64,000 nt of DNA from assembly GCA_027315345.1 (NCBI GenBank), contig DAHUYE010000013.1, forward strand, positions 1-64,000, written 5' to 3'. Source of the DNA: Actinomycetota bacterium. GTDB lineage: Bacteria > Actinomycetota > Acidimicrobiia > Acidimicrobiales > JAJPHE01. The notes beneath the pieces were generated by a model, which saw only the letters and a program-made list of their open reading frames with translations, did not search any database and was not told where the DNA came from. Below are positions 17,711 through 26,001 of this stretch, one piece after another; within the stretch, counting starts at the first letter, position 1; each line of letters starts with the position of its first letter. Both the position numbers and the translations under genes were made by a program.

Positions 17711-18761
17711 GTTCCGGCTCGCGGGCGTGGGTATCGGGGGCGGACACGACGAGCGGGAACAGACCCTCAATGAGATGCTGGTCCAGATGGACGGCTTCGC
17801 CCCTTCCTCCGGGGTCGTGGTGATCGCTGCCACCAACCGCCCTGACATCCTCGACCCGGCCCTGCTGCGCCCCGGACGTTTCGATCGACACGTGGTGGTG
17901 GAGCCGCCGGACGTGGAGGGCCGGTTCGCCATCCTCCAGCTCCACGCGGCCAAGCGGCCTATGGGGAGGATCGCGGCCGGGGTGGACCTCGGTGCAATTG
18001 CCCGCCTGACCCCCGGCTTTTCTGGCGCCGATCTGGCCAACCTCATCAACGAGGCCTCCCTCCTGGCCATCCGGCGCCGTTCGGAACTGATCGAGCAGGT
18101 CGACCTCATGGAGGCTATCGACCGAGTCCTCACCGGGCCTAAGCGCACGGGGCGGCTTCTCTCTCCCAAGGAGCTGAGCCGCCTCGCCCACCATGAGGCC
18201 GGCCATGTGGTGGTGGCCGCGGCCTCGGCCTTCCCGAGCCCGGTCCGTCGCGTTTCCATCGTCTCCCGGGGTCGCAATGCTGCCCATACCGATCTCACCC
18301 GAACCGACCGGACCGTTCTCAGCCGAAGTGAGCTCAATGACCAGCTGGCCGTGATCATGGCCGGTACCGTGGCTGAGGAGCTGGTGACCAACGAACCCTC
18401 CACCGCCTCGGAGGCGGACCTGGAGCGGGCCACCGAGCTGGCGCGGGACATGGTCGGCCGCTTCGGCATGTCGGCCACCGTCGGACGGATGAGGATCCTC
18501 GGAGCCAGTGCCGAGGTATTCCTGGGCCGTGACTACATGACGTCGCAGTATCACTCGGGCGACACCCTCTCGGGAATGGACGCCGCCGTCGCCGAACTGA
18601 TCTCCGCCGCCGAGGTCAGGGCCCGGGAGATCCTCGTAGCCCGCCCGGAGCGACTCGACGCAGTGGCGGCCGCCCTACTGGAGAAGGAGACCCTTGAAGA
18701 GTTCGATCTGGCCCCGCTGCTAGTAGACACTGGGACCCGACGGGGTAGGAGTCGGCGCTAA
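17711..18761 (+). pseudogene. 5'-truncated ftsH (AAA+ zinc metalloprotease)
   Basis: Similarity to FtsH begins abruptly near 17711 with [19 protein letters not shown], the segment after Walker B. It continues through the second region of homology ([20 protein letters not shown]) and the metal site HHEAGHVVV of the M41 peptidase to the natural C-terminus. The membrane anchor, Walker A and Walker B are absent, so it cannot act as an ATP-driven protease. An in-frame GTG at 17727 could allow translation of a stub. It is distinct from the complete FtsH at 32012-33940, differing at many conserved positions. It is flanked by the two integrase fragments, so it was inserted or joined there by recombination. 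Confidence 0.8.
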
Positions 18762-19118
18762 TTCAGCCACCCCGGACTGTTCGTCGACGCCCGCGGCCGA
18801 CCGCTCAACTATGGGACCTTCTACGGCCTGTACTTCAAGCCGGCTGTCCGTGAGGCGCTCCCGGCTCGCCTGCACGGGTTGCGATTTCACGACCTGCGAC
18901 ACAGCTACGCGAGTTTCCTGGTGGAACAGGGCGCCCACCCCAAGGAGATGGCCGAGCTGATGGGCCACTCGTCGGTCCAGATCACGTTGGACCGCTATGC
19001 CCATGTCATGCCTCGGCTCCAGACGGCTCTCGCCGATCGCCTCGATGCCGCTTACCGGGACGTTCCGCCAGCCCAGTCCAGGGACCGGGCCATCTCCCAT
19101 CTCCCGACGTCGAACTGA
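18762..19118 (+). pseudogene. tyrosine integrase, C-terminal catalytic fragment
   Basis: Directly after the ftsH stop and in the same frame, the sequence reads LFVDARGRPLNYGTFY and then LRFHDLRHSYASFLVEQGA, ELMGHSSVQITLDRYAHVMP. These carry the catalytic HxLR, GHSS/H and Tyr boxes of a tyrosine recombinase. The first catalytic Arg, about 100 residues upstream in the family, is missing. Together with 17001-17300 it represents the two ends of one integrase gene with the middle replaced. The later TTG at 18879 is not a convincing start. Confidence 0.8.
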
Positions 19119-19199
19119 TCGGCTCGCCGGGCGCGGCCGCGACACGACCGGATCCGACGAGCCAGCAGGGACCGGTGTCTGGCCGGAACGGCCCTGAGC

Positions 19200-19688
19200 T
19201 CAAGGCGTGGGGATTCGCTTGATGGCCAGGATGAGGCGGTTCGCCACGCCCGGGATGTCCTCGAATCCGTGATGTCGGTAGAAGGACGCGGCGTCGTCGT
19301 CGATGGCGTCGACGACGACGAAGCGCCCACCCAGGTCCTCCGCTCCGGTCGCCACCCGCAAGAGGGCGCTGGCCAGTGGGTGGGCGCCGAGTCCCTGGCC
19401 GCGCAGGGAGCGGTCGAGGGCGAGTCGGGCCAGCAGGTAGCAGGGGATCCGATCGGGAAGGCCCCGTCCCTGGCGCCGGCTCAGTACAGCCCGCTCGACG
19501 AAGTACGGGGCCAGCGTGTAATACCCGACCACTCGCCGGTCACCCGCGTGCCACACCCAGGTGCGGGTCAGGTTGCGGCCGTCGCTGTCGCGGGCACTGC
19601 GGCGGAGCCAGTCGTCCAGCTCGGCTACACCGCTGTCGAATCCCTCGAGGTCGTGGTCGTCCCCGAACCGTTCGCAGAAGAAGTCCAA
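19200..19688 (-). CDS. GNAT toxin (TacT-like), second copy
   Basis: A 162-residue GNAT protein of the same family as 15269-15775. It has GFDSGVAELDDWLRRSARD, the strand RRVVGYYTLAPYF, the acetyl-CoA loop RSLRGQGLGAHPLAS and FYRHHGFEDIP near the end. It starts at a TTG two bases after the antitoxin stop, so the pair is one operon. By family it would acetylate aminoacyl-tRNA and stop translation; this is inferred. It lies within the tRNA-Ser(CGA) island and is still intact while the integrase is broken, as expected for an addictive module. Confidence 0.82.
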   Translation of the reverse strand: MDFFCERFGDDHDLEGFDSGVAELDDWLRRSARDSDGRNLTRTWVWHAGDRRVVGYYTLAPYFVERAVLSRRQGRGLPDRIPCYLLARLALDRSLRGQGLGAHPLASALLRVATGAEDLGGRFVVVDAIDDDAASFYRHHGFEDIPGVANRLILAIKRIPTP

Positions 19689-19690
19689 GC

Positions 19691-19963
19691 TCAGCGGTTC
19701 TGGAAGCGAGGCGAGGAGAGAACCTTCTCCATCCAGGCGAGTCGCTCGCCAGGCGCGTCGAGCATCGCGAGCAGGCCGTCGAAGACGTCGCTGGTGACCC
19801 GGAGCGAGCTATGGGCGGCCAGTACAGCCTCGGCCCTTTGGTCGGCGGCGCCGGTGACAAAGCCGGTGAGGGTGGTGCCCTCCAGCCCGGCGGCGCGCTC
19901 GTAGGCCACCCGCTGGCGCTCGGTCACCCGTACGTTGAGCACCCTCTCCTTCTTCGACTCCAT
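19691..19963 (-). CDS. antitoxin of the second GNAT toxin pair (DUF1778-like)
   Basis: Ninety residues from the ATG at 19963. KKERVLNVRVTERQRVAYER is the ribbon and first helix, and GTTLTGFVTGAADQRAEAVL is the second, as in RHH antitoxins. The C-terminal helical tail (VTSDVFDGLLAMLDAPGERL) would bind the toxin. The frame is open far upstream, but that part has no domain, and a promoter palindrome at 19974-19983 argues for the short form. An alternative ATG seven codons upstream lies inside that palindrome. Confidence 0.78.
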   Translation of the reverse strand: MESKKERVLNVRVTERQRVAYERAAGLEGTTLTGFVTGAADQRAEAVLAAHSSLRVTSDVFDGLLAMLDAPGERLAWMEKVLSSPRFQNR

Positions 19964-19973
19964 CACTACACAG

Positions 19974-19983
19974 TGTATATACA
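19974..19983 (-). promoter_or_regulatory. TGTATATACA palindrome upstream of the antitoxin
   Basis: A perfect 10-bp AT-rich palindrome in otherwise GC-rich DNA, 10 bases before the antitoxin ATG. It can act as the -10 element and as the operator for autorepression. Its arrangement parallels the repeat before the first toxin-antitoxin pair. Confidence 0.5.
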
Positions 19984-20097
19984 TAAGACCCGGGTGAGCA
20001 AGCGGTGAGAGCACGATCCGGAGGGCATCGGTCGCCCGATTTGGAGGAGCGTTCAGGGTCCAGAAAAGCCGGCCAGAGGCGCGAGCAGCGGTGATGG

Positions 20098-20264
20098 GCC
20101 GTAGGGCGGGTAGGGCTACGGGGAGGCTTGAAGCCCGGTGACCAGGTGAGCTTCTCGCTGGAGGACGGGGCGGTGAGGGTGGCGCCGGCCAACCAGGGAC
20201 CGTCGATGCGCGGCCGATTTGCCGGACTGGGCCTGACCGGTCCTGCGCTGGCTGGAGGGCGCTG
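20098..20264 (+). pseudogene. AbrB/MazE-type antitoxin remnant (VapB-like)
   Basis: After a stop at 20092-20094 the frame reads GLKPGDQVSFSLEDGAVRVA, then SMRGRFAGLGLTGPALAGGR and a stop. LKPGD and the following strand are typical of the swapped-hairpin AbrB domain, and SMRGRFAG with the ALAGGR tail is typical of VapC-binding ends. The N-terminal strand with the start codon is lost. It directly precedes the PIN-domain remnant. Confidence 0.55.
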
Positions 20265-20281
20265 AGCCGGCGGCGGGCCGG

Positions 20282-20599
20282 GTGGAGGAGGCCTTGGCCG
20301 AGCGACCGGTGATGAGTTGGATCAACCTGGGCGAGGTGTATTGCGTGCTCCGCCGCGCTGTGGGTGCGGACCAGGCCGCTGAGGTAGTTCGTGACCTGCG
20401 TCGGCGGGTGGAGGTGGAGCTCCCCGACGAAGTCCGGGTGTTGGAGGCGGCAGCCATCAAGGCCGACCACCGCTTGGCCTACGCCGATGCCTTCGCGCTG
20501 GCAACGGCCATGGCCCACGGCGCAAGGCTCTACACCGGGGATCCGGAGCTGGTCGACGGGCCCGAGGACTGGCCCATCGAGGACCTGCGCCCGGTCTGA
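20282..20599 (+). pseudogene. PIN-domain (VapC) toxin lacking its N-terminus
   Basis: Translation resembles a VapC ribonuclease: VMSWINLGEVYCVLRR, with the conserved Glu, then LAYADAFALATAMAHGARLY and TGDPELV with the C-terminal acidic residues. The frame can be extended upstream to PVLRWLEGAEPAAG and then meets a TGA. The first beta-strand with the essential Asp is therefore missing. A GTG at 20282 could start a shortened protein, but it would lack one metal ligand. It ends 25 bases before the duplicated tRNA end. Confidence 0.6.
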
Positions 20600-20624
20600 G
20601 CCAAGACCACAACGGTCACGACCG

Positions 20625-20666
20625 GTGGCGCACGTCACCGTGGGTTCAAATCCCACTCCCTCCGCC
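20625..20666 (+). repeat. direct repeat of the tRNA-Ser(CGA) 3' end (att site)
   Basis: Forty-two bases identical to 16844-16885 except for one C in place of A. The copy covers the variable arm, T arm and acceptor 3' strand. Similarity continues through a decayed copy of the tRNA terminator to about 20715. It is the outer attachment site of the island. Confidence 0.85.
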
Positions 20667-20736
20667 GCTGGTCAGAGGCCCTTTCTGGAGTTACTTCGGG
20701 GGGCCCCTGTCGTTGGGTCGCATTAGCGTCGCCGGG

Positions 20737-21846
20737 GTGCCCAGCTACGAGTCCGTGACCTCCCTGTTCGAGGGATACGCCAAGGAGGACCCCACCTACA
20801 CCGCCCAACTCTGCGTTCATGTGGATGGGGAACGGGTCATCGATCTGGCCCAGGGAATGGGGCCCGACGCGCTGGTGCCGGTCTACTCCAGCACCAAGGG
20901 CGCCTCGGCCACGGTGATCAGCCTTCTCGTCCAGCAGGGCCGGCTGGATCTCAGTGCGGTCGTGGCCGAGTACTGGCCGGAGTTCGCCCAGGCGGGTAAG
21001 GAGTCGGTGACGGTCCGCCAGCTTCTCTCGCACCAGGCCGGGCTGCCGGGGGTCGACGGGGGGTTCAGCTGGGAGGAGCTGCTCGCCCACGGTCAAATGG
21101 CCGAGCGACTGGCGGCCCAGAGGCCCTTCTGGGCGCCGGGACAGGCGTTCATGTACCACGGTCTGACCATCGGCACCCTGGCCGATGAGTTGGTGCGGCG
21201 GATCGACGGCCGGACGATGACCGAGGCCTTCCAGCAGGAAGTCACCGGCCCGAGGGGCATCGATTTCTGGATGGGCACGCCGGAGTCCGAGGACCATCGC
21301 TGTGTCGAGGCCCTGCCCCCGACGGCCGAGGAACTGACCAGCTTCCTCCAGGAGTCACCCGGCGCCCTGGGAGGGGGCGACGCCCTTGGCGCCCTGTCCA
21401 TACCGGCGGGAGGCGCCTTGGACCTGCTGGCCCGGGTCAACGACCCGGGATTCCGCCGGGTCGGCCAGCCTGCGGCCGGCGGTTTGTCCAGCGCCCGAGG
21501 GTTGGCGGCCCTCTATGCCGGTCTCCGCCATGATCTCGGCGGAGTGCCCCGCCTGCTGACCGAGGACACCATTTCCCAGATGTCCCAGATCCAGGTGGCC
21601 GGGACCGAACTCGGTACCGGGCTGCCGGCCCGGTTCGGGGTCATGTTCCAGGTCCCCTGCCCGCCCCGTTGGTCCTTCGGTGGAGTGGGCGCCTTCGGCC
21701 ACGATGGGGCCGGAGGCTCTCTCGCCTTCTGCGACCCCCGGCTGGGGATCGCCTTCGGCTACACCGTCCAGCGACTGCCCTTGCCCGGGGGCATGGACAA
21801 GCGGGCAGTGGAGCTGGCCCGGGCCGTTCGGTCCTGCCTGCGCTAG
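20737..21846 (+). CDS. serine hydrolase of the class C beta-lactamase/EstB family
   Basis: The nucleophile motif SxxK is in VYSSTKGASATVISLLVQQG, and the Tyr motif is YHG in AFMYHGLTIGTL. A late GGxGAFGHDGAGGS stands where the family has its HxG-type third motif. LLSHQAGLPG is the usual loop of these esterase-like enzymes. The substrate may be an ester or a peptide and cannot be told. No signal peptide is seen, so it probably acts in the cytoplasm. I prefer the GTG at 20737 (start VPSYESV); the TTG at 20713 adds eight residues from the duplicated tRNA-terminator region. It is the first backbone gene after the island and overlaps the convergent PPOX gene by four bases. Confidence 0.85.
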   Translation: MPSYESVTSLFEGYAKEDPTYTAQLCVHVDGERVIDLAQGMGPDALVPVYSSTKGASATVISLLVQQGRLDLSAVVAEYWPEFAQAGKESVTVRQLLSHQAGLPGVDGGFSWEELLAHGQMAERLAAQRPFWAPGQAFMYHGLTIGTLADELVRRIDGRTMTEAFQQEVTGPRGIDFWMGTPESEDHRCVEALPPTAEELTSFLQESPGALGGGDALGALSIPAGGALDLLARVNDPGFRRVGQPAAGGLSSARGLAALYAGLRHDLGGVPRLLTEDTISQMSQIQVAGTELGTGLPARFGVMFQVPCPPRWSFGGVGAFGHDGAGGSLAFCDPRLGIAFGYTVQRLPLPGGMDKRAVELARAVRSCLR

Positions 21847-22361
21847 TGGCTCATATCTGAGACGCCGTCGCCGGAGCCAGGGCCGAGTCCGTCCAGGGCT
21901 CGGTCAGCCATGGCCTCGTGACGGATGCGCCGTCCGGAGATCATCTCGATGGTCACCTTGACGAGGTGGTCGCGTTCTCCAGGGGCCCAGGCCGTCACCG
22001 GCAGGGACCCCGAGCCGTTGGCGACCTCGGCCTCGGACACCGGCCCGGCGCGGCCGATGACCAGCACGCTCCAGCCCGAGTGCTCGACCGGGTCGACATC
22101 GTCGACTTCGAAGGCGACGATGGTTCGATCCGAGGCGGCGTGCAGCTTGGTCCCGGCGGCGGTGCGGAAGAAGATGGCGCCGTCATGGACGCAATAGTTC
22201 ACCGGCAGGATGACCGGCAGTGCGGCCACGCTGACGCCGATGCGGCCGATCCCCTCCGAGCCCAGCAACCCCAGGCACTGCTCCTCGGTCAGCAGCTCCA
22301 GCCCGTTGTCGACCAGGGCCCCCTTCTCCAGTGCCGGCACGGACAGCGTGAACCGGCTCAT
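21843..22361 (-). CDS. pyridoxamine-5'-phosphate-oxidase-fold (PPOX) protein
   Basis: A 172-residue split-barrel flavin-binding-type protein. It starts with LELLTEEQCLGLLGSEGIGR and continues with VILPVNYCVHDGAIFFRTAA, then IVAFEVDDVDPVEHSGWSVL. Its end carries ISGRRIRHE, matching the SGRRI/TGRRI ending of the PPOX parts of the genes at 22507 and 40182. Such proteins bind FMN, F420 or haem; which one applies here cannot be read. I start it at the ATG at 22361 because the upstream part is low-complexity. I see no clear DevR-like box before it. It is one of three PPOX proteins in this region. Confidence 0.8.
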   Translation of the reverse strand: MSRFTLSVPALEKGALVDNGLELLTEEQCLGLLGSEGIGRIGVSVAALPVILPVNYCVHDGAIFFRTAAGTKLHAASDRTIVAFEVDDVDPVEHSGWSVLVIGRAGPVSEAEVANGSGSLPVTAWAPGERDHLVKVTIEMISGRRIRHEAMADRALDGLGPGSGDGVSDMSH

Positions 22362-22506
22362 GGTGTGGCGCCGACGACGGTCGGAAGCGAAGCGGACATG
22401 ATGAGCATGGTGCACCCCCGCCGCCGCCGGCGGCAGAGGCTTTCGTCCCGACTGCCGAATACTCCACCCGCTTGGCCCAGTGGCGCGGGCTGACTCCACC
22501 TACCGA

Positions 22507-23322
22507 TCAGCGGGTGGCTTCCAGCAGGGCTGCCACGGCCCGGGGCAGGCTCACGATCCCGGCCAGGCGCCCGTCCACTCCGATGACCACCATGTGCCGC
22601 ACTCCATGGCGCACCATGGATTCCACCGCTGAGTGGACGGTGGTGGTCCGTGTCGCCCACACCGGTGCTCTGGCGGCCAGGGGGCACGCCGGCTGATCCG
22701 GGCCCATGCCGGCGCAGAGAGCCCCGGCCAGGTCATGTTCGGTGACTATCCACGGCGGGCTGTGTTGACCCACCGGCAGACACGAAACTCGCTGGTCCTC
22801 CATCAGAGCTGCCGCTTCTCTAAGGGTGGCCCCGGTTGGCAGGGCCGGAGGATACTCGGCCAGATCCATCAGTTCCGGTGATGAGCCGTAACCGGCTCGG
22901 AGGATCCGTCGGCCGCTGATTCGGGGCTGGACGATCCGGATGCGGTTGAGCTTGGATCCCCCTGCCCATGGCTGCGGGGAGTTGGCCTGCTGTCTTTGGG
23001 TGCCCGGATCGATAGCGTCGGTGGCGTCGATCCCCACGCCCTGAACCAGCACGCTCCATCCGGTTTGGTGGGTGGAGTCGATCTGATCGACCTCGAAGGC
23101 GACTCGGTCCAGAGAGGCGTTGGTGAGCTTGGTGCCGGGCCCGGTTCGCACCGAGAGCGTGTGGTCATCCAGGGAGTAGTTGACCGGCACAACTACGGGT
23201 GAGCCCCTATCGATGACTGCCAGCCTCCCCACCACCTGGCCGGCCAGCAACGACCAGCACTCCTCCCCGGATATCTCCTCCAGCTTCGACTCGGGATCAC
23301 GGTCTTCGACCACGATTTCCAC
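22507..23322 (-). CDS. PPOX-fold protein fused to a CBS domain pair
   Basis: Residues about 15-150 repeat the PPOX fold (VVVPVNYSLDDHTLSVRTGP, VAFEVDQIDSTHQTGWSVLV, ISGRRILRAGYG). Residues about 165-271 form two CBS motifs: PTGATLREAAALMEDQRVSC with WIVTEHDLAGAL, then RTTTVHSAVESMVRHGVRHM with GRLAGIVSLPRAVAAL. CBS pairs bind adenosine nucleotides, so the fusion could couple a flavin- or haem-type protein to energy charge; that is inference. The GTG at 23322 is the start, and a DevR-like box lies about 34 bases upstream of it, measured to the box centre. It lies next to the simple PPOX gene on the same strand with a 145-base gap. Confidence 0.82.
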   Translation of the reverse strand: MEIVVEDRDPESKLEEISGEECWSLLAGQVVGRLAVIDRGSPVVVPVNYSLDDHTLSVRTGPGTKLTNASLDRVAFEVDQIDSTHQTGWSVLVQGVGIDATDAIDPGTQRQQANSPQPWAGGSKLNRIRIVQPRISGRRILRAGYGSSPELMDLAEYPPALPTGATLREAAALMEDQRVSCLPVGQHSPPWIVTEHDLAGALCAGMGPDQPACPLAARAPVWATRTTTVHSAVESMVRHGVRHMVVIGVDGRLAGIVSLPRAVAALLEATR

Positions 23323-23349
23323 CGTAAGGGAGAAGGCTGGAGTGTCACA

Positions 23350-23363
23350 GGGCCGAAGGTCAC
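23350..23363 (-). promoter_or_regulatory. DevR-like box upstream of the PPOX-CBS gene
   Basis: GGGCCGAAGGTCAC, matching 13 of 14 positions of the best palindrome of the region at 38185-38198. Its centre is 34 bases from the GTG, so if it occupies the usual activator position the transcript would start almost at the start codon. Confidence 0.6.
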
Positions 23364-23517
23364 TTTTCTGTTCTTCGGCGGACCGAAGGGGATGACCAAC
23401 GCGCCTGTCCGTGCCCGGCCAGACGCGGAACCGCCGGCCCAGCCAGGCCGGCGGTTCCTTCCGTCTACTCCGGTGACCACACCAACCGGAGGGGCCGGTA
23501 GGGCGACTCTGGTCCGC

Positions 23518-24123
23518 CTAACTGGCTACCAGCTCCCGCAGCGGGTGCGTGCTGGTCAGCACTTCTTCATCCTCTCGGGTCCGGCGGAGGTGAACGAAGC
23601 CCAGCACCGACAGGAGCGCCATGATCCCGGCCAGAACGAACGAGCAGATGGCGGCGATTAGGGCGATCTGTCCGAACTTGGAGAAGGCATAGGCCTCCAG
23701 CAGGAGTCCTCTCAAGGTGGTGCCCCGGAACACGGTCTGAACCTCGGCCGCCAGGGCGGCGTTGGTAGGTGCAGCCAGCGAGGCGGCACTGACCTTGGAG
23801 TACACCCCGCCCAAGGGCATCTCAGAGAGATGCACGGCGATGAAGTGGTCGGCGTAGGCCTCGGCCTGGGCGCCGGTGGTCAGCTGTTGGCCGGCGTACT
23901 TCTGCAGATAGGGAAGCATGCCCGGTGTTATCTCCGTTCCCGGCTTGGCGTTGGCAAAGGCCGCCGCCGGAGGGAAGGTGATCTGCTGCTCGGCCAGCTG
24001 GTTGTGCACCTGAGCGTTGGTGAACGTGTAACCCCACATCAGGAGGGCGCCGGCCACGATCAAGACCACCGTGAGAACGACACCTCCCAGGGAGAGGATC
24101 GAATCGAAGGACCTGCGTCTCAT
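23518..24123 (-). CDS. two-helix membrane protein, conserved actinobacterial type
   Basis: I start it at the ATG at 24123, with AGGAG six to seven bases upstream. A first transmembrane helix follows the basic head MRRRSFDS (residues about 8-30). A 110-residue exported loop contains ITFPPAAAFANAKPGTEITP and QKYAGQQLTTGAQAEAYADH. A second helix (residues about 160-185) leads into the basic tail FVHLRRTREDEE. I recall this layout from proteins often misnamed 'aromatic ring-opening dioxygenase LigA' in actinobacteria; no dioxygenase motif is present. Function is unknown. It lies divergent to the sensor kinase, 180 bases apart, which suggests but does not prove a link with stress sensing. Confidence 0.75.
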   Translation of the reverse strand: MRRRSFDSILSLGGVVLTVVLIVAGALLMWGYTFTNAQVHNQLAEQQITFPPAAAFANAKPGTEITPGMLPYLQKYAGQQLTTGAQAEAYADHFIAVHLSEMPLGGVYSKVSAASLAAPTNAALAAEVQTVFRGTTLRGLLLEAYAFSKFGQIALIAAICSFVLAGIMALLSVLGFVHLRRTREDEEVLTSTHPLRELVAS

Positions 24124-24304
24124 GGAAATCTCCTGTCTGTTCGTCCGGGCGGTCGCCCGCCGGGCTGGCTGTGGATGGCCCTGGTGATCATCTTGAGCCC
24201 CGCCGGCCGGAACGTCATCGGGCTGAAGGTCCCCGGTCTCAGGGCCATTGGTCACCAGAGCGGGCGCCCGGAGCGCCAAGGTCGGGCCGTAGTATCCGGA
24301 GTGA

Positions 24305-25819
24305 ATGTCAACTCACCCCGGAGGGGACGATCCGACGCCGGTGCCGGGAATGGCTGAGGCCCTGCTGGAGGCATCTCCTGACGCCGTGATCGTCATAAAC
24401 CCGGAGGGGATCATCCAGTCCTGCACCCGGGCGGTGCAGGCCCTGTTCGGATACCGGCCTGAGGAGCTGTTGGGACAGCGGATCGAGGTGCTGGTCCCCG
24501 AGCGATTGCGCGGTGTGCATGTCGCCCATCGGGTGAACTACGCCGCCGCCGCCTCGTCGCGACCCATGGGCCTGGGCCTCTCCCTGTACGGACAGCGACG
24601 GGATGGCAGCACCTTCCCCGTCGATATCGGGCTGGCCCTCATCCGTTTCGCCTCCACCGATTGCGTGGCCGCCTTCGTGCGGGATGGCAGCGAGCGGCGC
24701 CGCTCCGAAACGCTGTTGCGGGATGTCAACGAGATAAGTCGGGAGCTGCTGGCCGGTAAGCCCATTCCCGCCATCCTGGCCCTGACCGCCCGCCGGGCCC
24801 GCGGCCTGGTCGGCGGGGCAGTGGCCTGGACGGTTGTACCCGTCGGGGCCGGGCGCCTGGCCGTGGCCGCCGCCGACGGGAGGGGTGCGGCCGATCTGGT
24901 CGGCGCCACCCTGGACGCGTCCACCTCCCTGTCGGGGCAGGCCATGGCCGGGGCCGAGGCGATCATCGTCGAAGACCTGACTGCCGCACCCGAGGTCCTG
25001 GCCGAGGCTCGGAACCTGGAGTTGGGCCCTGGCCTGTTCCTGTCGCTCTCCGACGAATTGACGGGGGTGGGGGCCGTGGTCGTGGCCCGTGAGCGCGGCG
25101 CGCCGCTTTTCACTCCGGCCGACCAGGTGGCCGCCCAGCTCTTCGCCTCGGCGGCGGGGGTGGTGCTGGCCCTGGGCCGGACCCGGGCCGAACTGGACGA
25201 ACTGCAGCTGGTCTCGGAGCACGAGCGGATCGCCCGGGACCTGCACGACACCGTCATCCAGCGGCTCTTCGCCATCGGTATGGGCCTTCAGAGCATTCAG
25301 GGCCGCTCCAGCCCTCCCGTGGCGGATCGGATCGACGCCTCCGTCCAGGCGCTGGACACGGTGATCCGGGACATCCGGGAGACCATCTTCGATCTCAACC
25401 GGCTCTCCTCGGGCGGCCCCGATCTACGCCAGAGGATCGGCGCGGTGTTGTCCGAGGCGGCGGACCAGCTGGGATTCCAGCCCACCGCGTCCTATCGGGG
25501 TCCGTTCGAGACGGCCATAGACGACGACATGGCCGTTCATCTCCTGGCCGTCCTCCGAGAGGCACTGTCGAACGCGGCCCGCCACGCCCGGGCCGACTCG
25601 GTGTCGGTGGAGATATCCGCCGATGCCGCTTTCGTCGTGCTCACCGTCACCGATGACGGCGTCGGGCTTGACGGGACGGGTGGTTCCGGTAACGGCCTGG
25701 GAAACATGGCCCAACGCGCTCGCCAACTCGGGGGCCGGCTCGAGGTGGGGACGGCCATCCCGCGTGGAACGGCGCTGGCCTGGCGGGTCCCGGTCGGGGG
25801 GGGCGGGTCTGAGGTTTGA
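24305..25819 (+). CDS. PAS-GAF sensor histidine kinase (DevS/DosS-like)
   Basis: A 504-residue kinase without transmembrane segments. The order is a PAS domain (about 15-130; DAVIVINPEGIIQSCTRAVQ), a GAF domain (about 140-290), a HisKA_3 dimerisation domain with the phosphorylated H314 in ERIARDLHDTVIQRLFAIG, and a HATPase with LREALSNAARHARA and TVTDDGVGLDGTGGSGNGLG. The HisKA_3 and ATPase parts resemble mycobacterial DevS/DosT, whose GAF domains bind haem and sense oxygen, NO and CO. Here the sensor is PAS-GAF rather than GAF-GAF, so the signal may differ. The partner is almost certainly the DevR-type regulator encoded 570 bases downstream. An in-frame ATG at residue 16 (GMAEALLEAS) could be the true start. 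Confidence 0.88.
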   Translation: MSTHPGGDDPTPVPGMAEALLEASPDAVIVINPEGIIQSCTRAVQALFGYRPEELLGQRIEVLVPERLRGVHVAHRVNYAAAASSRPMGLGLSLYGQRRDGSTFPVDIGLALIRFASTDCVAAFVRDGSERRRSETLLRDVNEISRELLAGKPIPAILALTARRARGLVGGAVAWTVVPVGAGRLAVAAADGRGAADLVGATLDASTSLSGQAMAGAEAIIVEDLTAAPEVLAEARNLELGPGLFLSLSDELTGVGAVVVARERGAPLFTPADQVAAQLFASAAGVVLALGRTRAELDELQLVSEHERIARDLHDTVIQRLFAIGMGLQSIQGRSSPPVADRIDASVQALDTVIRDIRETIFDLNRLSSGGPDLRQRIGAVLSEAADQLGFQPTASYRGPFETAIDDDMAVHLLAVLREALSNAARHARADSVSVEISADAAFVVLTVTDDGVGLDGTGGSGNGLGNMAQRARQLGGRLEVGTAIPRGTALAWRVPVGGGGSEV

Positions 25820-25841
25820 TGACCGGATTGTGGTACTTCCG

Positions 25842-25863
25842 AATAGGGCCGAACAGCCCTATT
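25842..25863 (+). promoter_or_regulatory. perfect DevR-like palindrome before the devR operon
   Basis: AATAGGGC and GCCCTATT are perfect inverted arms around CGAACA. It lies between the kinase stop and the small genes that lead into the regulator, so it probably gives autoregulation. Confidence 0.65.
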
Positions 25864-25914
25864 GGCCCGCGGCCCCCCGGCACGATAGTGGCAGGAGTTA
25901 CTCGACTACCTGGG

Positions 25915-26001
25915 ATGGCTATGAAGGCAGCTTTGGACCCCACCCAGTTCCGTGGCGATGCGGCGGGACCCTCTTTCGACCCGGGAACGGGACTGAGTTG
26001 A
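25915..26001 (+). CDS. 28-residue leader ORF
   Basis: ATG at 25915 with GGAG about 20 bases upstream, so ribosome binding is weak. It encodes MAMKAALDPTQFRGDAAGPS and eight more residues. Its TGA overlaps the TTG start of the next gene (TTGA at 25998-26001), suggesting translational coupling. It sits between the DevR-like palindrome and the devR operon. No domain. It could be a leader peptide or chance. Confidence 0.35.
   Translation: MAMKAALDPTQFRGDAAGPSFDPGTGLS

Larger units (their letters stand above)
16884..20666. mobile_element. decayed integrative island in tRNA-Ser(CGA)
   Basis: The island lies between the tRNA-Ser(CGA) 3' end (16844-16885) and a 42-nt copy with one mismatch (20625-20666). 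It carries both ends of a tyrosine integrase, an HTH protein, a truncated ftsH, an intact RHH-GNAT toxin-antitoxin pair and a decayed VapBC-like pair. The integrase is clearly broken, so the island should no longer move by itself. Backbone genes resume at the serine hydrolase. Confidence 0.75.
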
